Assembly (NCBI RefSeq): GCF_004153455.1
Contig: NZ_SDQE01000002.1
Location: 372,001 to 436,000, forward strand
Source: Allopusillimonas ginsengisoli
GTDB taxonomy: Bacteria; Pseudomonadota; Gammaproteobacteria; Burkholderiales; Burkholderiaceae_B
DNA: 64,000 bases
Direction of reading: 5' to 3'
How positions within the stretch are numbered: the stretch's first letter is position 1; every line of letters begins with the position of its first letter. The notes below the pieces were generated by a model that saw nothing but the letters and a program-made list of their open reading frames with translations, was not told where the DNA came from and searched no databases. Shown here in pieces: positions 56,016 to 64,000 of this stretch. The translations under genes and the position numbers were made by a program.

Positions 56016-57014
56016 TCAGAACAGCTTGGCCCCCGATGTTTCAACCACTTCTTTGTACTTGGCCAAGTCGTGCTTGACGAGGTCGGCCAAGGCTTCGGGG
56101 GTGGTGGGCTCAGCGGTCGAACCCATGGTAAGCAGGTTCTTGCGCACATCGGGATCCCTTAATGCCTTGGCGTAGGCGGCATTAAGCTTGTCGATAATAG
56201 GACGGGGCGTGCCGCCTGTTGCGAAGACACCGAACCAGGTGCCAAGATCGAATTTTTCGACGCCGGACTCCTGCATGGTCGGCAAGTCCGGGTAAAGGGT
56301 GGAGCGGTCTGCCGTGGTCACTGCCAGCGCCTTGACCTTGTCGCCATTGATCAGCGACGACGCAGACGCCAGATTGTCAAACATGTAGTCCACCTGGCCC
56401 GCCAGCAGCGCAAGCTTGGCCGGCGATGCGCCGGCATAGGGTACGTGTACGGTGTTGATGTCGCTGCGCACGTTCAGCAATTCGCCCGCCAGATGGCCCG
56501 CACTGCCGTTGCCGCCAGAGGCAAAATTAAGCTGCCCGTCATGCTGCCTGGCGTAGTCGATCAGGTTCTGCACACTGTCGATCCCGTTGGCCTGGGCGAA
56601 CTCTTTGTTCACGATCAGTACATTGGGCACCGACGCAACGAGTGTGACGGGCTCGAAGCTCTTGATGGGATCAAACGACAGTTTCTCGTACAGCCAGGGA
56701 TTGATGGCATTGATCGCGACCGCGCCCATCATCAGGGTGTAGCCATCGGGATTCGTCTTGGCCACATAGGCCGCGCCAATATTGCCGCCGGCGCCCGGCT
56801 TGTTCTCGACCACAATGGGGCCAAGGTCCGCCTGCGCCTTTTCAGCCAGCAGTCTCGCAGTGCCATCCAGCGGCCCGCCCGCGGAATAAGGAACAATGAA
56901 CTGGATGGGCTTTGAGGGGTAGTCGGCCGCAGACTCGGCCAATGCCGATACAGGAAAGGCCAGGCTTGCAGCCAACGCCGCCAGCGCAGCCAAAGGCTTT
57001 AAACGAGAGAACAT
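56016..57014 (-). CDS. Bug-type extracytoplasmic solute receptor
   Basis: The protein of about 332 residues has a signal peptide (MFSRLKPLAALAALAASLAF, ending VSALAES) and Bug signatures DYPSKPIQFIVPYSAGGPLDG and VVENKPGAGGNIGAAY. The start at 57014 gives a clean signal peptide; the longer frame to 57203 overlaps the ABC ATPase gene. It follows aapP by only 34 bases, so it may be co-transcribed with the amino-acid transporter, an uncommon association. Its ligand is unknown. Confidence 0.9.
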   Translation of the reverse strand: MFSRLKPLAALAALAASLAFPVSALAESAADYPSKPIQFIVPYSAGGPLDGTARLLAEKAQADLGPIVVENKPGAGGNIGAAYVAKTNPDGYTLMMGAVAINAINPWLYEKLSFDPIKSFEPVTLVASVPNVLIVNKEFAQANGIDSVQNLIDYARQHDGQLNFASGGNGSAGHLAGELLNVRSDINTVHVPYAGASPAKLALLAGQVDYMFDNLASASSLINGDKVKALAVTTADRSTLYPDLPTMQESGVEKFDLGTWFGVFATGGTPRPIIDKLNAAYAKALRDPDVRKNLLTMGSTAEPTTPEALADLVKHDLAKYKEVVETSGAKLF

Positions 57015-57048
57015 GATGAAATGCCTTGTATTAATAAAAAAGATAACC

Positions 57049-57789
57049 TTAATGCAATATCTGACTAAGGAACAACTTGGTCCGGTCGCTTTCAGGGTTG
57101 TCAAAAAACTCATCGGGTGTGTTCTGCTCGATGATTTCCCCCTGATCCATAAAAATAACGCGATCCGCAACCTTGCGGGCAAAACCCATTTCGTGCGTGA
57201 CACACAGCATGGTCATGCCGCTTTCTTCCGCCAGGCCGACCATGACATCCAGCACCTCTTTGACCATTTCCGGATCCAGCGCGGAGGTCGGCTCATCAAA
57301 CAGCATGATCTTGGGGCTCATGCATAGCGAGCGCGCGATCGCCACGCGCTGCTGCTGGCCACCGGACAGTTGCCCCGGGTACTTGAGCGCCTGCTCCGGA
57401 ATGCGCACGCGCTCGAGATACTTCATGGCGGTTGCCTCGGCTTCGGCCTTGGGTTTCTTGAGCACCCACACGGGGCCCAGCGTGAGATTCTCGAGCACCG
57501 TCAGGTGAGGGAACAGATTGAAGTGCTGAAACACCATGCCTACATCGCGCCGTATGGCTTCGATCTGCTTGAGGTCGTCCGTGAGCTCGGTACCATCAAC
57601 AATGATCTTGCCCTGCTGGTGCTCTTCGAGCCTGTTGATGCAGCGGATCAGGGTGGATTTTCCCGACCCGGACGGGCCGCAAATCACGATGCGTTCGCCG
57701 GACGCGACATTCAGATCGATATTGCGCAGCACATGGAACTGCCCATACCACTTGTTGACGCTTTCCATGCGGATAATGGCCTCGGCCAT
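57049..57789 (-). CDS. aapP: Amino-acid ABC transporter ATP-binding protein
   Basis: AapP powers uptake of L-amino acids by the Aap system. The 246-residue protein has [19 protein letters not shown] (Walker A), the signature [15 protein letters not shown], Walker [15 protein letters not shown] and the switch H of [22 protein letters not shown] lies before the ATG. It is the last gene of aapJQMP. Confidence 0.95.
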   Translation of the reverse strand: MAEAIIRMESVNKWYGQFHVLRNIDLNVASGERIVICGPSGSGKSTLIRCINRLEEHQQGKIIVDGTELTDDLKQIEAIRRDVGMVFQHFNLFPHLTVLENLTLGPVWVLKKPKAEAEATAMKYLERVRIPEQALKYPGQLSGGQQQRVAIARSLCMSPKIMLFDEPTSALDPEMVKEVLDVMVGLAEESGMTMLCVTHEMGFARKVADRVIFMDQGEIIEQNTPDEFFDNPESDRTKLFLSQILH

Positions 57790-57841
57790 ACGAAAACTCC
57801 TTGCTGTACGCGTTCAAGGCGCGGGTCGCCGCCCGCTCCCC

Positions 57842-58945
57842 TTAACGCTGATAACCCGTCTGCAACTGCTTTTCCAGATGCTGGCTGTACCGGGATATCG
57901 AAAAGCAGAAAATAAAATAGATCACACCGATGAACAAATAGGCTTCGGTGCTATAGCCACGCCATGCGGCATCGGCCACAGCGGTCTTCGCAGCCTGTGT
58001 CAAATCGAAAATGCCGATAATCACCACCAGCGACGTGTCCTTGAACAGCGAGATGAAAATACCGACCAGTGGCGGAATCACGATCTTGAGCGCCTGAGGC
58101 AAAATAATCTTGCGCATCTGCTGCCAATAGCTCAGGCCTATCGAATCCGCCCCTTCGTACTGCCCTTTCGGGATGGCCTGCAAGCCGCCGCGCACGGTTT
58201 CGGCGATATACGCTGCCGCGAAAAGAATGATGGCGATCTGCGCCCGCAACAGCTTGTCGATACTGAAACCCTCGGGCAGGAAAAGCGGCAGCATCACGGA
58301 AGACATAAACAGCAGGCTGATCAAGGGCACGCCACGAATGAGCTCGATATAGATCACGCAAATAGCCTTGATGGCCGGCATGTGCGAGCGCCGCCCCAGC
58401 GCCAGCAACAGCCCAAAAGGAAAGGCGAACGCAATACCGAACGTGGCCAGAATCAATGTGAGCGGCAGGCCTCCCCAGCGATCGTTCTCGACATAGGTCA
58501 GCCCGAATATCCCGCCCCACATGAGGATGGCCACGACGGTGAGCGCAACCAGCCAGATCAGCCCCAGATAGGGTTTCCAGAACCGCCGCATGCAGCTGCA
58601 GGCAATCACAGCCACCAGAACGATACTGGCAATCAGCGGTCGCCACTGCTCAACGTAAGGATAGACGCCAAACAGGATCAGCCTGTGCTTCTCGACAATG
58701 AACGCCCAGCAGGCGCCGCCCGACGCACGGCATTCCTGCGATGTCGTCGCATTAAAGTCGGCGCGGATGAACAGCCATTCGATCATGGCCGGCACAAACA
58801 TCAGCAACAGCCAGGCCACCAGGACTGTCAGCAGCGTATTGAGCGGCGATGAAAACAGGCTTGCCCGCATCCAGCCAAATACGCCCCGGCTGGCATGGGG
58901 AGGCCCTTCGTTCGACATCGGCGTGGATTGATTGACAGACATCAT
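57842..58945 (-). CDS. aapM: Amino-acid ABC transporter permease
   Basis: AapM is one of the two membrane subunits. The 367-residue protein has several membrane segments and the permease EAA-like loop (QYEGADSIGLSYWQQMRKIILPQALKI in part: EGADSIGLSYWQQM). Long periplasmic and cytoplasmic N-terminal additions are typical of AapM/BztC. Its ATG at 58945 overlaps aapQ's stop by 4 bases. Confidence 0.93.
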   Translation of the reverse strand: MMSVNQSTPMSNEGPPHASRGVFGWMRASLFSSPLNTLLTVLVAWLLLMFVPAMIEWLFIRADFNATTSQECRASGGACWAFIVEKHRLILFGVYPYVEQWRPLIASIVLVAVIACSCMRRFWKPYLGLIWLVALTVVAILMWGGIFGLTYVENDRWGGLPLTLILATFGIAFAFPFGLLLALGRRSHMPAIKAICVIYIELIRGVPLISLLFMSSVMLPLFLPEGFSIDKLLRAQIAIILFAAAYIAETVRGGLQAIPKGQYEGADSIGLSYWQQMRKIILPQALKIVIPPLVGIFISLFKDTSLVVIIGIFDLTQAAKTAVADAAWRGYSTEAYLFIGVIYFIFCFSISRYSQHLEKQLQTGYQR

Positions 58946-60123
58946 CGCTCCACCAGCGCAATGCGCTTGTTGTACCAGTTCATGAAGATGGAAATCGACA
59001 GGCTGACTGTGAGATAGGCCGCCATGATGATCAGAATGCCTTCAATGGCCTGGCCGGTTTGATTCAGCGTGGTATTGACCACCGACACAATATCGGGATA
59101 ACCGATCGCAACCGCCAGCGAACTGTTCTTGGTCAGATTGAGGTACTGGCTTGTCATCGGAGGAATGATCACCCGCAAGGCTTGCGGAAGAATCACCAGC
59201 CGCAGCACGCGCCCGCGTTTCAGGCCCAGGGAGCCTGCGGCTTCCCATTGGCCCTGGCTCACTGACTGGATGCCCGAGCGCACCACTTCGGCCACAAACG
59301 CAGAGGTGTAGATCACCAGGCCCGCCAGCAACGCCGCGAACTCAGGCGACAGACTGATGCCGCCGACAAAATTAAAGCCTTTGAGTGCAGGAACATCGAG
59401 CTCCAGCGAAGCACCGCTGGCCAGCCAGCCCAGTACCGGGAACAGAACGAGCAATCCCACTGCCACCCGGCCTAGCGGAAAAATCTGCCCCGTGGCGGCC
59501 TGCCGCTTGCGCGCCCAATGGCCGGCAAACAGGATGGCAACAATAGCCACCCCCACGCCGGCCATCACCCAGTCCAGCCCGTCGCCCGCCAAAGAAGGTA
59601 GTTTCAGGCCGCGATTGGACAGAAAGACACCGGGGACGGGATTCAATGCGTCCCTGGGGCCAGGCATGACTTCGGTGATGATGGCGTACCAGAAGAACAA
59701 CTGCAGCAACAAGGGAATGTTGCGCATGACTTCGATGTAGGTGGAAGCCACTTTGGACAGCAGCCAGTTCTTGGACAGACGCGCGATACCCAACAGCGTG
59801 CCAAACAGCGTTGCCGCCACGATGCCAATGACCGAGACGCGCAGTGTGTTGAGAATACCTACCCAGATCGCCCGGCCATAGGTATCGGCCGGCTGGTAGG
59901 AGATCACGCTTTCGCCGATGGCAAAGCCCGCCTCCCTGTCGAGAAAGCCAAAGCCGGAAGAGATGTTGCGCACTGCAAGATTGTGCAGCGTATTTGAAAC
60001 CAGATACCAGGCAGCAACACCGACGATGCCCAACACCAGTATCTGATAGATAAGCGAGCGAAAGCCAGGATTGTTCCAGGAAAGACGCCGTCTGGAACGC
60101 GGCACAGTTACGTTATTCGCCAT
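58942..60123 (-). CDS. aapQ: Amino-acid ABC transporter permease
   Basis: AapQ pairs with AapM in the membrane. The 393-residue protein has a family-specific N-terminus (RRRLSWNNPGFRSLIYQ), several helices and the EAA-like loop (QWEAAGSLGLKRGRVLRLVI in part). It starts 108 bases after aapJ, with a stable hairpin in the gap. Confidence 0.93.
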   Translation of the reverse strand: MANNVTVPRSRRRLSWNNPGFRSLIYQILVLGIVGVAAWYLVSNTLHNLAVRNISSGFGFLDREAGFAIGESVISYQPADTYGRAIWVGILNTLRVSVIGIVAATLFGTLLGIARLSKNWLLSKVASTYIEVMRNIPLLLQLFFWYAIITEVMPGPRDALNPVPGVFLSNRGLKLPSLAGDGLDWVMAGVGVAIVAILFAGHWARKRQAATGQIFPLGRVAVGLLVLFPVLGWLASGASLELDVPALKGFNFVGGISLSPEFAALLAGLVIYTSAFVAEVVRSGIQSVSQGQWEAAGSLGLKRGRVLRLVILPQALRVIIPPMTSQYLNLTKNSSLAVAIGYPDIVSVVNTTLNQTGQAIEGILIIMAAYLTVSLSISIFMNWYNKRIALVER

Positions 60124-60182
60124 AAAAATTACTTGCCGGAGAAAACGGCTTTCGCGTCAAGCGTCAGCGCTGAACGGAAAGC

Positions 60183-60208
60183 CGCGCCGGGCCACAAGAC
60201 CCGGCGCG
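60183..60208 (-). other. Hairpin between aapJ and aapQ
   Basis: A nine-pair GC stem (CGCGCCGGG with CCCGGCGCG) has an 8-base loop and no T-run. Such hairpins after binding-protein genes usually protect the upstream mRNA, allowing more receptor than permease. Confidence 0.6.
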
Positions 60209-60231
60209 CCGGAGAGCCGGCGGGAAGTGGG

Positions 60232-61248
60232 TCAGCGTACCGGCCAACCGTACATCACACCGCCATCTTTCCACTGTGCGTTAAGCCCACGCTCCAGTTT
60301 CATCGGCGAATCCTGTCCGATGTTGCGCTCGAACGACTCGCCATAATTGCCGACCTGCTTGATAAGGTTGTAGCCCCACTTCTGATCCAGACCCAGTCCC
60401 TTGCCCATTTCACCGGTAACGCCCAGGATGCGCTGGATGTTGGGGTTGGGGCTCTTGAGCATTTCATCCACGTTCTTGGACGTGATGCCGTACTCTTCGG
60501 CCTCAAGCATGGTGTTCAGCACCCAGCGAACCACCATGAACCACTGGTCATCGCCCTGGCGGACCATGGGGCCCAGCGGCTCCTTGGAAAAGTCCTCAGG
60601 CAGAATCATGTGCTCTTCGGGATCGGCAAGCGTGGTACGGATCGTGGCCAGGCCTGACTTATCGGTTGTATACGCATCGCAACGGCCAGCAACATAGGAG
60701 CGCATGGCTTCGTCGGGGCTGTTGATCACGACAGGCTTGAACTCCAGATTGTTGGTGCGGAACCAATCGGCCAGGTTGAGCTCGGTGGTCGTGCCCGGCT
60801 GCACGCAGATTGCCGCGCCGCTCATTTCCTTGGCGCTCTTCACACCCAGCGAGTTCGGTACCATAAGGCCCTGGCTGTCATAATAGTTGACGCCGGTGCT
60901 CATCAGGCCAAGCGTTGTGTCTCGCGTCATGGTCGCGGTGGTATTGCGCGTAAGCACGTCGACCTCGCCTGACTGCAGTGCGGTGAAGCGCGCCTGGGTT
61001 GTCACGGGCGTTGTCTTGTACTTGGTGGCATCTCCAAATACCATGGCGGCAATCCCGCGGCAGATGTCAATGTCGATACCCGACCACTCACCCTTGCTGT
61101 CGGCAATAGAAAAGCCCGGCAAACCCGTATGCACACCACATTGCACAAAGCCTTTTTTCTTTACGGCATCATACGTTTCTCCTGCCTGAGCCGCTCCTGC
61201 CAACATGAACAAGGACGCGCCCAACGCAGCTGCTTTGATGAACTTCAT
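60232..61248 (-). CDS. aapJ: Amino-acid ABC transporter periplasmic binding protein
   Basis: AapJ binds L-amino acids with broad range in the periplasm. The 338-residue protein has a signal peptide (FIKAAALGASLFMLAGAAQA) and family motifs KKGFVQCGVHTGLPGFS, WSGIDIDICRGIAAM, RNTTATMTRDTTLG and QPGTTTELNLADWF. It is the first gene of the set and is divergent from ftsE. Confidence 0.95.
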   Translation of the reverse strand: MKFIKAAALGASLFMLAGAAQAGETYDAVKKKGFVQCGVHTGLPGFSIADSKGEWSGIDIDICRGIAAMVFGDATKYKTTPVTTQARFTALQSGEVDVLTRNTTATMTRDTTLGLMSTGVNYYDSQGLMVPNSLGVKSAKEMSGAAICVQPGTTTELNLADWFRTNNLEFKPVVINSPDEAMRSYVAGRCDAYTTDKSGLATIRTTLADPEEHMILPEDFSKEPLGPMVRQGDDQWFMVVRWVLNTMLEAEEYGITSKNVDEMLKSPNPNIQRILGVTGEMGKGLGLDQKWGYNLIKQVGNYGESFERNIGQDSPMKLERGLNAQWKDGGVMYGWPVR

Positions 61249-61277
61249 GCTCTACCTCTACTTGTAAGTATGATGTG

Positions 61278-61330
61278 ACGATGCAACAGCTCGTGGCTGC
61301 TGACATTTGTGTTGCATCGTAGCTGTTGGA
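61278..61330. promoter_or_regulatory. 11-base inverted repeat in the aapJ-ftsE gap
   Basis: ACGATGCAACA at 61278-61288 and TGTTGCATCGT at 61320-61330 are perfect inverted copies with centres 42 bases apart, four helical turns. It lies 30 bases before the aapJ start and may be a paired operator or a long stem-loop in the aapJ leader. Confidence 0.55.
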
Positions 61331-61399
61331 AACTATTAAAAACATGAGGGATATCCCTTGCGGGCCGTATATGATTAAGGCTTCATACTTTTTCGCATC

Positions 61400-62068
61400 A
61401 TGATCGAATTCCAGCACGTTTTTAAATCGTACGGACGCGGGCGCAATATTCTGGCCGATATCAATTTTCGTATCGAGCCAGGCGAATTCGTGTTCGTATC
61501 CGGGCCTTCGGGGGCGGGAAAATCCACGCTGCTCAAGCTGATCGGTGGCCTCGAGCCTCCCAGTCGCGGTTCCGTCCATGTCAACGGTCATCGCATAGAC
61601 CGTACGCCCACCCGTGCGCGCCCCTATCTGCGCCGCGCAGTAGGCGTCATACTCCAGGACACGCACCTGCTCTTTGATCGCAACGCCATGGCCAATGTCC
61701 TGCTGCCGCTGGACGTCATCGGGCTGGGTTCCCGGCAGGCAGGCAACCGCGCGCGCGCCGCCATGGAAAAGGTCGGCCTGGCCGGCAAAGAAGACCTCAA
61801 CCCCATCGAAATGTCCGGCGGCGAGCAACAGCGCCTGGCCATCGCCCGCGCCATTGTCAATCGTCCCGCCATCCTTATTGCCGACGAGCCTACCGCCAAC
61901 CTGGATCACGATAGCGGCCGCCGCATCATGGAAGTATTCCGCGACTTCAATCGCGTGGGGGTCACCACGCTGATCGCCTCGCACGACAAGGCCCTGATGG
62001 CATCCTATGCCTCGCGCACGCTGCGTATCAACGCAGGGCGTTTCACTGATGTTCCGGGGGTCGCATGA
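61400..62068 (+). CDS. ftsE: Cell division ATP-binding protein FtsE
   Basis: FtsE works with FtsX to control murein hydrolases during cell division. The 222-residue ATPase has [20 protein letters not shown], Walker [18 protein letters not shown], the signature [14 protein letters not shown], Walker [13 protein letters not shown] and the LIASHD switch. It overlaps ftsX by 4 bases. Confidence 0.96.
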   Translation: MIEFQHVFKSYGRGRNILADINFRIEPGEFVFVSGPSGAGKSTLLKLIGGLEPPSRGSVHVNGHRIDRTPTRARPYLRRAVGVILQDTHLLFDRNAMANVLLPLDVIGLGSRQAGNRARAAMEKVGLAGKEDLNPIEMSGGEQQRLAIARAIVNRPAILIADEPTANLDHDSGRRIMEVFRDFNRVGVTTLIASHDKALMASYASRTLRINAGRFTDVPGVA

Positions 62069-62973
62069 AGCGCTGGCTGCGACAACACCGCTACGCACTC
62101 AAGGTCGCCATCCGACGGTTGCTGGCGCATCCGTTTTCATCGCTGTCCAATATCCTGGTCATCAGTCTTGCGCTTGCCATCCCCATCCTGGCCGCGTCGG
62201 TACTGGTGTCCGCACAGCCGCTGGCGCGCGATATTCCCGTTACCCCTGAACTCACCCTGTTTTTGAAGACCGACGCCCCGGCGGACGCGGCAGAGGCATT
62301 GGCTGCCAAATTGCGACAGACACATCCTGAAGCCATCCGGGAGGCCCGGGTTGTCACACGGGCACAGGCGCTCGACAAGCTCAAGAGTAATCCCGCCTGG
62401 AGCGATGCACTGGCGGTCCTGCCTGGCAATCCGCTGCCTGACGCCATCGTTGTCACGCTCACCGACGCGCAGGCATTCTCGGGGCATGCCACGTCATTGG
62501 CCGCCGAATGGCGCAAACTGGCGTCCGTTGACGCCGTCCAGCTCGACAGCGATTGGGTGCGGCGCCTGGATGCGATCCTGTACTTTGCCCGCATCGGCCT
62601 GGCGCTGCTGGCCGGCGGCGTCGCCCTGGTCGTGCTGGCGACCGTCTTCAACACGGTACGCATGCAAGCGCTTACGCAGCGAGAAGAAATCGGCGTTGCA
62701 AGGCTTGTGGGCGCCACCGAAGCCTTCGTGCGGCGACCCTTTCTTTACCTGGGGGCAATCAGCGGCATCGTCGCCAGCGGCTTGGCCATTGTGCTGGCGG
62801 CGCTGGCGCTGCAACCACTCAATGCGGCACTGGCCCGCCTGGCCAGCAGCTACGGCGTGCAGTTCGTCCTGCATTTGCCAGATGCGCTGAGCCTGTTGCT
62901 CTCCACCATTGTCATTGCCATCCTGGCGGCCCTGTCCGCCCGCTGGTCTGTTACTCGCAACACCCGGTTCTGA
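62065..62973 (+). CDS. ftsX: Cell division protein FtsX
   Basis: FtsX is the membrane partner of FtsE. The 302-residue protein has the N-terminal tail, one helix (ILVISLALAIPILAASVLVS), a periplasmic domain and three C-terminal helices. GVARLVGATEAFVRRPFLYLG is typical of FtsX. It overlaps ftsE by 4 bases and mutY by 1 base. Confidence 0.95.
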   Translation: MKRWLRQHRYALKVAIRRLLAHPFSSLSNILVISLALAIPILAASVLVSAQPLARDIPVTPELTLFLKTDAPADAAEALAAKLRQTHPEAIREARVVTRAQALDKLKSNPAWSDALAVLPGNPLPDAIVVTLTDAQAFSGHATSLAAEWRKLASVDAVQLDSDWVRRLDAILYFARIGLALLAGGVALVVLATVFNTVRMQALTQREEIGVARLVGATEAFVRRPFLYLGAISGIVASGLAIVLAALALQPLNAALARLASSYGVQFVLHLPDALSLLLSTIVIAILAALSARWSVTRNTRF

Positions 62974-64000
62974 TGTCTTCAACCTCCACCCGGCCTCTTG
63001 CGGCCGGCAACGCCGCGAAATCGGCCACCGAGCAGGCCTGTACGAAAATTCCTGCACAGGCTCTTGCCACCGCAACGACGCCAGCGCCAGGCAGGCCTGC
63101 CGACGCTGGCACGATAGCGCCCGCGCAATTCGCGCCGGCCATCGTCGCGTGGCAGAAAGAATTCGGACGCCGGCACCTGCCATGGCAGAACACCCAGGAC
63201 GCCTATCGCATCTGGCTGTCCGAGATCATGCTGCAGCAAACCCAGGTCTCCACTGTTGTGGCCTATTACGAGCGTTTCCTGGCTCGGTTTCCCGACATAC
63301 AGTCGCTGGCAGCGGCCACACAGGATGAAGTCATGCCTTACTGGGCGGGGCTGGGCTACTACGCGCGCGCGCGCAATCTGCATCGCTGCGCTCAGGTTAT
63401 CTGCACAACGTGGGCAGGCCGCTTTCCGACCACTGCCGCTGACATCGCCACTCTGCCGGGTATAGGCCGCTCGACGGCAGCCGCCATCGCCGCGTTTGCC
63501 TATGGCGAACGCGCCCCCATCATGGATGGCAATGTAAAGCGCGTGTTCACACGCTGCTTCGGCATTTTCGGCCCGACCTCCGAGCGCGCTGTCGAAACGG
63601 CCTTGTGGCAACAGGCCGAAGCCATGATCGACGCCGCAACGCCCACGCTGGATATGCCCGCCTACACGCAGGGCCTGATGGATCTGGGTTCACAGTGCTG
63701 TACGCGATCCAAACCCAACTGCGATATCTGCCCGCTGCGCCAGGGCTGTTACGCGCTTGCTCAGGGATGCCAGCACCGGCTTCCCACCCCCCGGCAGAAA
63801 AAGGCGGTACCAGATCGCCAGTGCGCGATGCTTATTCTCAACCATCAGGGCCGCGTGCTGCTGGAGCAGCAGCCTTCGCCTGGAATCTGGGGCGGGCTGT
63901 GGAGCCTGCCGCGCTACGATGACGCCGATGCCTTGCGCAGGGATTGCGACACCATGGGCTTTGCACAAGATACCCCCTGCCGCATGGCATCGCTCACGCA
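62973..64000 (+). CDS. mutY: A/G-specific adenine glycosylase, 5' part (3' end outside window)
   Basis: MutY removes adenine mispaired with 8-oxoguanine. The ATG at 62973 overlaps the ftsX stop by one base and the frame stays open to the window end. The catalytic domain starts after about 50 residues (LPWQNTQDAYRIWLSEIML), with the helix-hairpin-helix LPGIGRSTAAAIAAFAYG and catalytic D in APIMDGNVKRV. The iron-sulfur cysteines follow as C-x6-C-x2-C-x5-C in CTRSKPNCDICPLRQGC. The start of the C-terminal NUDIX-like domain is visible. The Ala/Thr/Pro-rich N-terminal extension is longer than usual; later start codons may be used instead. Confidence 0.95.
   Translation, partial: MSSTSTRPLAAGNAAKSATEQACTKIPAQALATATTPAPGRPADAGTIAPAQFAPAIVAWQKEFGRRHLPWQNTQDAYRIWLSEIMLQQTQVSTVVAYYERFLARFPDIQSLAAATQDEVMPYWAGLGYYARARNLHRCAQVICTTWAGRFPTTAADIATLPGIGRSTAAAIAAFAYGERAPIMDGNVKRVFTRCFGIFGPTSERAVETALWQQAEAMIDAATPTLDMPAYTQGLMDLGSQCCTRSKPNCDICPLRQGCYALAQGCQHRLPTPRQKKAVPDRQCAMLILNHQGRVLLEQQPSPGIWGGLWSLPRYDDADALRRDCDTMGFAQDTPCRMASLT

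Noticed and set aside
57536-58852. Open frame of 438 codons on the plus strand opposite aapP and aapM
   Set aside because: It runs across two real genes and has a low-complexity Gln/His/Arg-rich composition.

Overview
The window is a stretch of a betaproteobacterial chromosome, most likely Alcaligenaceae (Bordetella, Achromobacter, Pusillimonas relatives). This rests on a lysine/alanine-repeat histone H1-like protein, Bug-type extracytoplasmic receptors, gene orders familiar from that family (rubredoxin-thiD-thiE-hemL; aroQ-accB-accC-prmA; rplU-rpmA-obg-proB), high GC content and dense coding. No rRNA, tRNA, CRISPR array or intact insertion sequence was seen. Both ends are cut inside genes: gltX on the left and mutY on the right.

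Layout: 1-11.9 kb holds the gltX 3' part, a small lipoprotein, an Lrp regulator facing a fused indolepyruvate oxidoreductase, nrdAB behind a pair of NrdR-box-like sites, the histone-like gene and a YggT membrane protein. 11.9-14.2 kb is a 2.2 kb gene-free island. It has two inverted arrays of GC-rich repeats, each ending in a hairpin, around a decayed IS256-type transposase fragment of which 169 bp is triplicated. 14.2-34.7 kb is housekeeping: lipoprotein, sugar or nucleoside kinase, zinc-ribbon protein, prmA, accCB, aroQ, thioredoxin, mpl, an RNase II-like enzyme, a TonB-like protein, aroE, mtgA, lptG, apaH, acyltransferase, ruvX, yqgE, a 54-residue rubredoxin, thiD-like, thiE and hemL.

34.8-42.9 kb is a catabolic cluster on the minus strand: RidA, aryl-CoA ligase, enoyl-CoA hydratase, SDR dehydrogenase, a two-domain aryl-CoA monooxygenase/reductase and an M14-like hydrolase, with a divergent MarR regulator. 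It fits aerobic anthranilate (2-aminobenzoate) breakdown through CoA thioesters, with RidA a candidate for the enamine/imine step. 43.1-48.7 kb has argJ, then an M20 amidohydrolase, an N-formylglutamate amidohydrolase-like gene and a Bug receptor facing a LysR regulator, probably a unit for an N-substituted amino acid.

48.7-56 kb has rplU, rpmA, obg, proB, an Lrp regulator facing a D-amino acid dehydrogenase, an atypical winged-helix regulator lacking a recognisable phospho-acceptor, a phage-repressor-like regulator with palindromic sites around its start, and an OmpA-like lipoprotein. 56-61.3 kb has a second Bug receptor and an AapJQMP amino-acid ABC transporter. ftsE, ftsX and mutY close the window as an overlapping set.

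The least explained part is the 12-14 kb island. Its two mirrored hairpins keep the same loop and flanks, while six consecutive base pairs of the stem differ and remain paired.
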